Made by a program: the position numbers and the translations under genes. Below are positions 52,023 through 61,990 of a DNA stretch of 64,000 bases, in pieces (within the stretch, counting starts at the first letter, position 1; each line of letters opens with the position of its first letter). Where the stretch lies: contig CM021312.1 of NCBI GenBank assembly GCA_010645155.1, forward strand, positions 7,472,006 through 7,536,005, in the 5' to 3' direction. The notes below the pieces were generated by a model. That model made no database searches and had not been told where the DNA came from. It saw nothing but the letters and a program-made list of their open reading frames with translations. This stretch comes from Tigriopus japonicus. Taxonomy: Eukaryota > Arthropoda > Copepoda > Harpacticoida > Harpacticidae.

Positions 52023-54698
52023 CTAAGGTTTATCGGATTCCCTCGTGCGTTCCACGGGAGTAAAATCTAAGCACTGACCAAAAAATCTTTGTAACTCTGA
52101 GTACAAAAACGGAGACACTCCGTTATTGATGCCATGATTGCTGTCCGGATAACTGATTTGTTCGAAATGAATGTCGGCCAATTCTAGGGCACGGATGAGC
52201 ATCATGGATTGTTGAAAATGAACATTATCATCGGCCACACCATGATTAAGCAAAAACTTTTTGCCCCTCAAGTTCTCGACCTTATTCAGAATGCTGCTTT
52301 GATTGTATCCGGCCATATTATCTTCGGGAGTGGGGAGACCCATGTAGCGCTCGGTGTAGACCGTGTCGTAAAACAACCAATCCGTCGGTGGAGCCACTGA
52401 AATTCCGCAAGCAAACACATTGGCAGTGTCTTGAATTAGGGTCATAGCTGTAGCGTAGCCCCCATAAGACCAACCCCAAATAGCAAAGCGGCTAGGGTCC
52501 AGGAAGGCGAACTGTTGCCCCAATGATTCACTGACCGAGATTTGGTCTTGCATTTCCACGGTTCCTAGAGCGCGGAACAACTCAAAAAGGAACTCGTTAC
52601 TCTGGCCCCCTGTTCCACGCCCGTCGATTGAGGCGTAAACGAGATCGTAGTTGGAAACAAAGTAGTCGCCCCAACCCACGGACCAACGATAATCCACTTC
52701 TTGGCTGTCAGGTCCACCATAAACATGCACAATCATGGGGTACTTTTTCGTGGCATCAGCATCATATCCGGCTGGAAGAAGAAGACGAACGGGGGCCTTG
52801 AATCCGTTTGGTACGTCCACTTCTAAATACATGCGCTCAGCCACAGCCTTGGTGCTCAATTCCGATTGAAGAGCATTGTTGTCTTCCAATACTTGGATAA
52901 CCGTCGTATCCGGTCCCATGGTTCGAAGAGCCACCTCCGGGATTTGAGGACCTTGACAGGCATGAACATAATATTGGGCATTCGTACTAATATAAACCGT
53001 GTTGTAAAGACAAGGTTTCCCACTGGATGGCATAATGAGACCACAGGTGATGCAATTTGGTTGCGAACCGTCGCCGGAATCGGAGACCGAATACAAGTGT
53101 CGAGCACCAGGAATGCCGGACTCAGTTCCAGTAAAGTAGATCAAGCCGTCAGCTTCATTCCACAGGATCACGCCCGTGACGATGTAGTTCCCATTGGAAA
53201 GGAACGTGGTTTCCTCTCCTTGAATATTGATCTTGGCCAAGTGACGGTAATGAAGACCTTCAAACTCGTTGGGCAGAATCAGTAGCATTTCCTTCCCATC
53301 GCTTTTGTACACGGGTGGTTGGAAAAGATCAATCCATCCGTTCGATTCCTTCGTTTCGTGTACTTTGACACAATTCCATTGGTCTCCTTGAAGCGAGCAT
53401 TCACTCACAATCGACTCGGTTTGAACTCTGTTCATCCAAATGACACTGAAAACCCCATCCCGAGTCCAATCAGCCACTGTGTACAAAAAATCGCCAAAAG
53501 CCGTCACTTCCGTTGGAGGGATGACGGTCATCAATTTGCCACCTGGAGCATTAAGATCTTTGATCAAGAATTGAATTGTGGGATTGGATGAGCCAGTTTT
53601 GGGGTACTTGACCATGATTTCATTCGGGTACTTGTTGCCGTAGGGATTGGAGGGTTCACCAAATTTGGTGTAGTGAAATTCTTCGACGGCGGAATCGTCG
53701 AAGCGAGCAAACGCCAAATATCTTCCATCACCCGAAATATGGATGGCGTTATCATTGGAAAGCACCTCTTCCTCATAAACCCAATCTGGTTTACCATTGT
53801 AGATGGTGTCGACTACTCCATCTACAGTCACTTGCATCTCCGAGTCTAAGCTCTTCGGATCCGTTTTGTAAAAGATGTTATTCTTATGTATGAAAACCAA
53901 TTGGTTCTCGGAGGGGTGGTTGGCCCAGGAGGCGTACTGCAGTTTAACGTCGGCCGATGAGCCCTTGGGGAAAATTGGGTAACTCTTGTCCTCTGTCGCA
54001 TCATACACAACGTAATTTGCTTCAAATGAGTGTCTCCAAATTGGAGTAACATGCGAAGCCATGAGCAGCAAAGAATCGCTGTGCGGAGCAAAACCTAAGA
54101 ATCTCGAAGCCTCAAACTTCGAGAGGATCTCGTTGGAAACCAGTACTCTGGTAGTGTTGGTCTCTACGTTCCACAAGACTAAATCTCCACCTGGGTTCTT
54201 GTATTGAATCTCATTACCGGACCACCATTTTCCATTGAAGGTTCGAGCACGGAACTTGCCTTTAATGATGTCATCAAAGTCAAGCGGATCGCCACTGGCC
54301 TTATCTTGTTCTTGGGGGTTTGGTAAGGTCGATTCTTTGGGAGCGTCAGGCTTGAGCGAGAGAATCAAGGTTGTGGCCACAGTGGCTATGACCAGAACTG
54401 CTCCAAGGACCGAAATCTGCGAAGATAACTTTTTTTACATTTCATATTTCAATGATTGATGCTTCAAACGAGACAGAAATCATTAATTAAACCAATAGTT
54501 GTGCTTCGTCTTTGACATTGCGTACTATTGGCGTTGTTCTTTCCCAATTGGGGCATTCTAATGTTGGGAGAAACGCCAATGACGCAGTAGCCACTTGTTC
54601 ACTGTGAGAGACAAGACGAGCGAGCTTCACAGCCAGACCTAAAACAGGTAAGTCTAAAAGAGATCAAATTTGGATTGTTCACCTACCAAAATCTTCAT
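52023..54698 (-). CDS. DPP4: Dipeptidyl peptidase 4-type serine peptidase (S9B), type II membrane protein
   Basis: Two coding exons: 54698-54687 (only MKIL) and 54416-52023, joined in phase 0 over a 270-bp intron (GTAGGT...TCGCAG), giving 801 aa. The N-terminus MKIL plus ISVLGAVLVIATVATTLIL is a signal-anchor with almost no cytoplasmic tail, like vertebrate DPP4. The beta-propeller carries the N-terminus-binding Glu motif DWVYEEEV (about residues 215-222). The alpha/beta-hydrolase domain has WGWSYGGY (nucleophile S654), HGVADDNVHF (Asp about 733) and YPDSNHGI (His 765), so it should be active and remove X-Pro/X-Ala dipeptides from peptide N-termini. Presence of the whole triad separates it from inactive DPP6/DPP10 types. 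Without a phylogeny the FAP/DPP4 distinction does not apply cleanly to arthropods. Confidence 0.95.
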
Positions 54699-55987
54699 TG
54701 TTCCTCGGAGGAATGCTCGGCTGAAAGTGCTTTAGGTGGGCGTTAGGTGTAAATTGTATAACAATTACACAATAATATCACTGATATCGTTATCTCCCCC
54801 CCTATGGAGCGTGTGACAATCATCCCATCTGATGCTTCAACACACACTCTGACACGCACATGATTGTACTTGGCTGAGCGACGCCTGAATACTCTTTGAA
54901 GAATGAGTGGATTTCACATCGGCTCGTTCTTCTTACGTACACCAGAAACACTAAGAATTACTCATCACGGGCGAAGACGTCAAGGAGATGCAGAGGAGAA
55001 GCTCTTGTTTCGTGGTCCAGCATAGCTATCATCATCATCACCACCATAATAACAATATTCAACGCCATTATTCACAAATGTATCCACTTCAATCACGCGG
55101 TTTGTTCATAACATCACAGGAGTCTCGTTTCTTTCACACCTGAGCTGCCAAACGATTTCAATTGCGGTCGAGGTAAAAGCAAGAAGAAAATGTCAAGATA
55201 TTTTGAGGTGGGCATCATTCTCGTCATTTTCACCATAATGGCAGTTATGTATGTACGCTTACTGGAGTCGAGCTCGGACTCCCTTGGCCAAATTCTGGAA
55301 CAGACTGATGAGAGTGATGGACCGAAAAGTTCAGAGTCCGATGAAACGCAGATGGACATATCGTACTCAACATATTGGGCTTACTTTGTTTGCGTCATTG
55401 GCATGAGAAAAGTTAATTTTTTGATGAGTGAATTTGAACTTTGACTGAGTTTATTGTACCTTTGAACTTGCATCATTTTTTTTTGTTTGAGAGGAAATGG
55501 AATCATTTCATTTAAGCTAGGTTCTAACCTCAGAATCCCACGTGCCTAGCTTGAAAGAATCATTTGAAGTCCTAGCTTTCAATTTGGCAAAGTTTCCACT
55601 TACGTTAGTAGCCTGGGTCTAATTTCATAAGAAATCGATTGAGTAGGCTTATAAAAAATAGGCGGGTTCACACAAGACTTGGTGACCATAAGCTGATCAC
55701 AAGAAACTTGCAATATCAAATTGTAAGTTAACAATTTACTTCCAACAAGCTCGTCTACGGTGAAACAAAATAGTCAATGTGTTCATCCAACGGGAAAAAA
55801 TATATGTTCGAAAGCTTCCAAACGAATTAGATGTAAAAACGAAACACATGTGGCCAATTTTTTTATTCATACGAAGTTGTTACAAAGCTTATTAACCATT
55901 GCCGAAAATTAAACATAAGCTCCTTAATTTCAAACTTTAATTTTTGAGGTAGGGAATATTTGATCTTCAAATAGCGAGGAGCTCATT
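54699..55987. other. 5' flank of the DPP4-type gene and intergenic DNA
   Basis: No coding exon recognised. A short ATCATC/ACC microsatellite lies near 55028-55050. Untranslated exons of the DPP4-type gene may be present. Confidence 0.45.
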
Positions 55988-56170
55988 AATACATCCCAGG
56001 CCAATCGTTTATTAGCTTGGGCATTCTTCTAGTCAAATGCATAAATAGCCGTGATAAATTACTAGTCAAACGAGTCCAATAAATGTGCCAAGGGGCTTTC
56101 TTTACACCTTCAAATTCTTTGATTATTTCTGCGTGCTTTTCACGACGTTTTAATGGCGACGAGGATCGAA
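55988..56170 (-). repeat. Copy of the short 16.6-kb element, left of the minisatellites
   Basis: Reverse-complement relative of 16629-16813, starting ATACATCCCAGGCCAATCG and ending at GGCGACGAGGAT, where the 16.6-kb copy continues to its terminal repeat but this one enters tandem repeats. Confidence 0.75.
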
Positions 56171-56204
56171 TGGAAGGAAGCTTCCTGGGCACAAAACGGA
56201 AAAT

Positions 56205-56505
56205 GGTGGACGAAGAAGTCTCATTGCGGAGGACGAAGAAGACTCATTGTGGAGGACGGAGAGTCTTCATTATGGAGGACGAAGAAGCCTCATTGCAGAG
56301 GACAGAGAAGCCTCAACGGAGGACGAAGAAGCCTCATTGTGGAGGACGAAGACGCCTCATTGCAGAGGACAGAGAAGCCTCAACGGAGGACGAAAAAGCC
56401 TCAACGGAGGATGAAGAAGCCTCAATGGAGGATGAAGAAGCCTCATTATGGAGGATAAAGAAGCCCCAATATGGAGGTCGAAGAAACCTCATTACTGAGG
56501 ACGGA
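56205..56505. repeat. Degenerate 21-23-bp minisatellite (GAAGAAGCCTCATTG type)
   Basis: About 13 units of GAAGAAGCCTCATTGNGGAG-GAC, varying in length (21-23 bp) and sequence. The translated Lys/Glu/Ser-rich peptide has no family signature. Confidence 0.85.
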
Positions 56506-56602
56506 GCCTCATCACGAAGAACAGGAGCTCGTCATAGAGGGAGAGTGCGGATAGTATCAATGGGCAATTTTTGCCCCTCCCTTAGCTCATCAGAGCACTT
56601 TC

Positions 56603-57118
56603 CGTGGGATGGAAGAGTCTCTCTCGTGGGACGGAAGAGTCTCTCTCTTGGGACGGAAGAGTCTCTCTCGTGGGACGGAAGAGTCTCTCTCTTGGGACGG
56701 AAGAGTCTCTCTCGTGGGACGGAAGAGTCTCTCTCTTGGGACGGAAGAGTCTCTCTCTTGGGACGGAAGAGTCTCTCTCGTGGGACGGAAGAGTCTCTCT
56801 CTTGGGACGGAAGAGTCTCTCTCGTGGGACGGAAGAGTCTCTCTCTTGGGACGGAAGAGTCTCTCTCGTGGGACGGAAGAGTCTCTCTCGTGGGACGGAA
56901 GAGTCTCTCTCTTGGGACGGAAGAGTCTCTCTCGTGGGACGGAAGAGTCTCTCTCTTGGGACGGAAGAGTCTCTCTCGTGGGACGGAAGAGTCTCTCTCT
57001 TGGGACGGAAGAGTCTCTCTCGTGGGATGGAAGAGTCTCTCTCGTGGGATGGAAGAGTCCCTCTCGTGGAACAGAAGAGTCCCTCTCGTGGGACAGAAGA
57101 GCCCCTCTCGTGGGACAA
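56603..57118. repeat. 22-bp minisatellite, about 23 units, open in all six frames
   Basis: Unit GGGACGGAAGAGTCTCTCTC followed by GT or TT (22 bp). The two unit types, ending GT and TT, largely alternate. Because 22 is not a multiple of three, each strand reads the same 22-residue periodic peptide in all frames, and none contains a stop. The long apparent reading frames (up to 356 codons on plus, 226 on minus) are therefore not evidence of a gene. Confidence 0.92.
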
Positions 57119-57194
57119 CAGAACCCCCATTTATGTACAATTTGATATTGTAAAACTTCATAGTTGAAATACTGCCCCGAAAATTTCGGACACG

Positions 57195-57290
57195 TGATAC
57201 ATTCCAGGCCAATCATTAGTTGTTGTAAAAATTTGACTTCACCCCTTCAAACTCTTTGATTATTTCTGCGTGCGTTTCACGATGCTTTTA
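57195..57290 (-). repeat. Second, internally deleted copy of the short element, right of the minisatellites
   Basis: Starts GATACATTCCAGGCCAATCA and continues CTTTGATTATTTCTGCGTGC, as in the 55988 and 16629 copies, but lacks about 90 bp in between. Same orientation as the left copy. Confidence 0.7.
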
Positions 57291-58117
57291 GTCTCGATCA
57301 AATTTTCATAAAACTACACGTAAAGATTTAATTGGTTGATACTGGATCTTAATAAAACTAAGGACACTGGGATGTGCAAATATTTTCATGTTTTTAAATG
57401 GGTCGGATTTGCCACAGGATTTCCATTTTGATTGTTAGTGATTTTAACCTTTTGCTTTTTTGTTTTATGGTTTTATTCGCCCTATTCAGTCTTGCAGCTT
57501 CTTCCTGATCTTCATCATAGGATTTTACCGTTTCCCGTCCAATTTCTTGGAAGGACCAGATGTTCCAGTAGAAACAGAACTTCAAACTTTATTCTCTTCA
57601 GCTCGTGATTGAAATCATTCAGTATATGAGCCTAGGCTTCGTTGGATGTGATTTGAAAAACTTGACAAGCTTGAAGAGTCAGAAAAGGAGTTTCCCTCAG
57701 TTATAGACTTCAAAATGGTAATGAAGGTTACGGGTCCCTAGTCCAGCACTTAAGCGACGACGATTTTTTTCCGTGAAGTTTGAAAATAGAGCGTTCACAA
57801 CTCCGACTTCTTTCTCCTTCCCGAAATTCGGCTAAAATGGAAAAAGATAAGGCGACATAAGGGGAATAAAAACACATGCAACTTAAGAACTGTCATTTGC
57901 CACGTATTTTCAGCTTCGTATTGTTTTGTGAGATAAACTTACAAAGATGATTTGCGGTTGCATTTCTTACAAAACAAAAAAACAGATCCCTTTTTGAGGA
58001 TTTGTACGTCTAAGAATGTAGATTGACCAAAATCTGATTTGACTTACTCGTTCAGCATTTTCTTTTGAAGAGGATAGCTTTTCATCACAGTTGTCCAACC
58101 GAGGGAAGTCTAAGATA
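57291..58117. other. Intergenic DNA
   Basis: No gene, RNA or repeat recognised. Confidence 0.45.
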
Positions 58118-59303
58118 CGAGGTGAGGTCAAAATCAAAGTGAAAAGATGTTGTTACTCATGACATGTGCATAGCAAAATAAAAATATCTTATTAACTTTT
58201 TTCAACATAGTCGCCATTCAATCTTTCGTATTTTTCGTGACGCTCGTACCACTTGTACGCCTTGGCGAAGCCCTCCTTGGGTGTGGCTTTCACGTGGCGT
58301 TCCCACACCTTCTTGAAGTCCTTGACGCGATAGTGAGGCCAGTGCGGTCTAGTTTCACCGTAGGAAAGAGGAAGAAGTCTGCCGGTGTGAGATCTAGAGA
58401 GTAGGGCGCGTGTTCCAACATGTGGAAGTTGTTTTTTGCCAAATAAGACTTATCCGATTTTGCTGTATGGACCCTATTGTCCCACAGAAAAACGAAGCCT
58501 TATGTGACTTTCCGCGGCCTTTTCTTGCTCAATCATTTCTTGAGCCTTTTCAAGGTATCAATGATGTAGTCCGCGTTGACAGTTTGCCCCCTTGGCCACG
58601 TATTGTGAGTCTATCATCTCATCGCAATCGAAGAATGCGAGGACCGAGACATTTTCGCGAGACGCATGCATGCACTTTGGCCTTAATCGGACCAGGAGAG
58701 CCTTTTTTAACCCCTCCTTCGACAGATTTTTAGTCTCATCTATGGTCACGATTGACTTGAGCCACGACTTCCCTTTCATTTCCACGTTGTTTTTGAAAGA
58801 GCCACTGAGAGCTGCGCGGCGTGCTTTTTGCTCTTCGGTCAGCAAACGCGTGACCCACTGGCAGACTTCTTCGAGGTCTAAATCCTCACGGATGACGTTG
58901 AAAATTGTGCCATTAAACACGTCAAAGTCCCTCGCCAAATCGTCCAATCTGACACGACGATCCTCGTCGATGCGGCAGCGCACGGCCTCTATGAAGTCTG
59001 GCGTCCTGATTGTCTTCTGGCGTTGAAGCGCCGCTGATCATCGGCATTTTGACCGGCCTTGACCTTCTTAAGAGTTTTGTAAATCGTGCCAAACTTGAGA
59101 CCCTTGTCAGGGTAGACAGAGTCAATACTCTCCTTATTTCCTTTACGGAAATACTCGTCCGATTGAGACAATTTTTGGTGCTATCAACTCAAAACTGTAA
59201 GCTTTATGATTCCGATTTTTTTATCACAAAACGTCGTGATCACCAAAAAAATGGAGAAAAACTGCGCTTTTATTTTGATTTTGACTTCACCTCGCACCCC
59301 TCG
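58118..59303 (-). mobile_element. mariner element with decayed transposase
   Basis: 1186-bp element bounded by TA on both sides (58116-58117 and 59304-59305) with inverted ends: left CGAGGTGAGGTCAAAATCAA, right (inverted) CGAGGGGTGCGAGGTGAAGT then CAAAATCAAAAT. The minus strand encodes mariner-type transposase pieces: FRKGNKESIDSVYPDKGL, AGQNADDQRRFNARRQ, then MRCRIDEDRRVRLDDLARDF to VTIDET (first catalytic Asp), FFDCDEMIDSQYVAKG, LWDNRVHTAKSDKSYLAKNN (second Asp) and YSLDLTPADFFLFPTVK (third Asp). Frameshifts and stops separate them, so it is a pseudogene. Confidence 0.88.
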
Positions 59304-60339
59304 TAATCCCAAAGAGCCATTGGTCCAGACTTGGTCAAGAACATGAGAATGGGGAACATTTCACCACTGGCGAAGAACTACATAATTTCTCTCGCAAGGC
59401 AGAAAGTGTTCCCTGTGAATAAGGTCCTCGATCAAAATTAATGTGAACATCAGCAGACAAAATTTATTGTAGTGAATGGAACATGTGGCCAAGGACATTA
59501 TCATTATTTTTTGTTGGGTTGCGGATTAGTTAAGACTAATCGAGAGACCCTGAGGCGAATAGTAAAAGTTGACCTTTGGATGACACTTCGCAAGACGCAC
59601 ACGAGGCATGCTTAACTTGCTGATAATCCAGAAGCATTTAGGATTAGGGCCTGGAAATATTTATTTTGTGATTTGAAAGCATTTCAAAAATATATTGCAA
59701 TTTTAATCAATTTTAAACATTTAACCTGTTTAAATTACAGAAACCAAGGAGGAAAAGAGATATTTTAAAAAGAAGAACTCTTCTTATAGATATATAATAA
59801 TAAAGTTAAAAAATACTGTTACATGAAATTGTTCGTTCTCCCTTAAACCTTTCCTCATTTCCTTTGATTTATGCTCTTTGAGTCTTTGAGTTTATGCCAA
59901 ATACTTGCAAACCACAATCCCCCTTTTAAGTTTCCTTCTCTTTATTCGTGACCATATTTACATATCTTAATTCGAAATATTCAAATAAGAAAATAAAGAA
60001 GTTGTGTTGTATCAGATTCCTCTCTCTGCTCTCTTTCATTACTCGTAATTTTTCCATTCCTCTTTGGACGGTCTAAAAAACACGCCACCGACTTTGAAAT
60101 AAAGATTTTACTAACGCCATCTTCTGATAGAACAACTCAGTTCTTGAAAAGTAGGTTTTAAAAAGAATTTTTTTATGATTTTCTAGACACTTTGCATAAA
60201 TTCGCTTGATTATGGTGAATGGATGGCCAAGTTTGAATTTAAAGGAAGGTCCAAGGACCGGGGTGGAAGGTGGGCCTGGGCTTCTCAGGAAGCTCTAAGG
60301 GGGCCCTGGCTCAAAAAAGTTTAAGAAAGAACCCCTGCC
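59304..60339. other. AT-rich intergenic DNA
   Basis: No gene recognised between the mariner and the LINE fragment. Confidence 0.5.
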
Positions 60340-61415
60340 CTAGTAGCTTGTCAGATCATAACATTCTTGAGAATAGGGTCGGCCATTACTCAAAAGTCGG
60401 TGAGCTTGAGACTTAAACCTTTACAAAAGGTGGGTGTGGCCAAGTTCAAGGTCAAAAATGAACACTGGCCCCTTATTGTGGAAAGATTGGGAGAGATTGA
60501 TTTGATTTCAACTCTGAAGCAGGAACTATCCATAGATGAGGCTACAAATAGGCTGATTTCAATTTTTGATGAGGATTGTTTGTATCTGTGTATTCCAGAA
60601 ATGGTGCCAAAAGGTGGGTCATTGTCCAGAATTCCAAAATGTAGAATGAAGTTGTTCACAAAGAGTTGTCAGATTTCTAATAGACTTCGACGTACTACAA
60701 ATCCATTTGTTGTAGCTAGCCTCCAAAGCAAATGGGATGTGGTCCAATCAAAGATTATGGCCTCCATTGATTCCGATCAGTTAAAGAAGGAAAGTAGAGT
60801 GACCCATGAGGTTAAGACGAATCCAAAGGCGTTTTTCTCTTTTGCAAACACAAAGAGAATAAATGAAGCATCTAGTAGGACTTTTTGAGGTCGTCGATAA
60901 AATCGACGATAAAAGTGAGGTTATGGCCAATATTCTTGGAGATCAGTTCTCAAATTCAATTTCGATTTCAGCAGGCCATGGCGCTAGTAATGTTGTTGAT
61001 GAGACTGGCATTGATAATCAGGATAAGTGATTGGAGCTCTGGTAGTCACAGATTAAGATGCTTTTGAGGCCACATCAAGAGCTTGAAGCTCTCAAGTTCT
61101 CCTGGACCCGATTGATGAGCATATCCAGTTGAAAGCGGGGAAGGCGTTTCAAACGTATGACTAAATTCATCGCACTTTTTAGTCCAGAGGTAGTATTACG
61201 ATGTTAACTCTGTACAAGTCGATTGTTCAGCCTCACCTAGAATATGCCTCACCCATTTGGGTTCCAATGAGTTCGGCAGGTTTGCAAAAGGCCCAATGTT
61301 TCAAGAGGAACATCACAGGAATGAGCGAGCTCTCATTTTGGGAGAGACTCCAAAAGTTATACGGTAGCCGTACAGTACTCAGAGAACGATGCTCATGAAT
61401 GCATCTAACTTTACT
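60340..61415 (+). mobile_element. LINE (CR1/L2-like) fragment, copy 4, internally deleted
   Basis: Plus strand. A 173-codon frame (from 60367) is the linker between endonuclease and reverse transcriptase of the LINE ORF2 (KSVSLRLKPLQKVGVAKFKV ... KTNPKAFFSFANTKR). A frame change leads into FEVVDKIDDKSEVMANILGD, and then the element jumps to the C-terminal thumb region (MLTLYKSIVQPHLEYASPIW to SFWERLQKLYGS). The RT palm with its catalytic aspartates is missing, and the 3' tail of the other copies is not present. Confidence 0.85.
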
Positions 61416-61469
61416 TACTTAACTTAACTCTTAGCTACCTTTCAGCATTAATCATTTGATTGCCATGGT

Positions 61470-61665
61470 CATGACCATCCGCCCTACGTTGGACATCGCT
61501 ACATTGGTGACCCCTAATCTCCATGCCCGTATGGCATTGGAGCGTTCACACGCCTGAGGGCCCCTTCATTCCATTGCCATGACCTCGCCATCGGCGTACC
61601 CGGCCTTCATCCATTGCCACGACCTTGCCATAGGCGCAACCGGCATCCCTTCCCCATCCGCCACA
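61470..61665. repeat. Imperfect direct duplications of CCATTGCCATGACC-type units
   Basis: CCATTGCCATGACCTCGCCA and CCATTGCCACGACCTTGCCA, each followed by TCGGCG/TAGGCG and further similar sequence, are about 42 bp apart, with a more diverged CATGGTCATGACCATC upstream. Short G+C-richer patch. Confidence 0.55.
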
Positions 61666-61945
61666 GTCCTTAAATCAGTAGACAAACAAACAAGGGGACC
61701 TACAAATTCACGACTGAACTTGATGCAAGTACAAAAAATATTCCAATTATGGTATGGGGAGCTGATGCTTCCCTTGGTTTGAAAAGACACCTTTCCAGCG
61801 TTCCACATGTGAAAAGTAATGGAAATGTACACGTCTATTGTCTGAAGACTCTGAGTTATAAACGGCATGTGCACTTTTGATAAGTTGCGTGACTCAGAAA
61901 AATATAATGTATTTTTCAAAGGAATAAATGAAGTTGAAGTTAACA

Positions 61946-61990
61946 TTTGGTTAGGTAAGGTTAGGTCAGGTTAGGTTAGGTTAAGTTAGT
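61946..61990. repeat. Interstitial (TTAGG)n telomere-like tract
   Basis: Nine consecutive pentamers keep the 5-bp period: TTTGG, TTAGG, TAAGG, TTAGG, TCAGG, TTAGG, TTAGG, TTAAG, TTAGT. TTAGG is the ancestral arthropod telomere repeat. Confidence 0.75.

Noticed and set aside
56083..57216. Long reading frames (up to 356 codons) on both strands as genes
   Set aside because: They are produced by a 22-bp minisatellite that is stop-free in every frame; no domain, intron or start signal.
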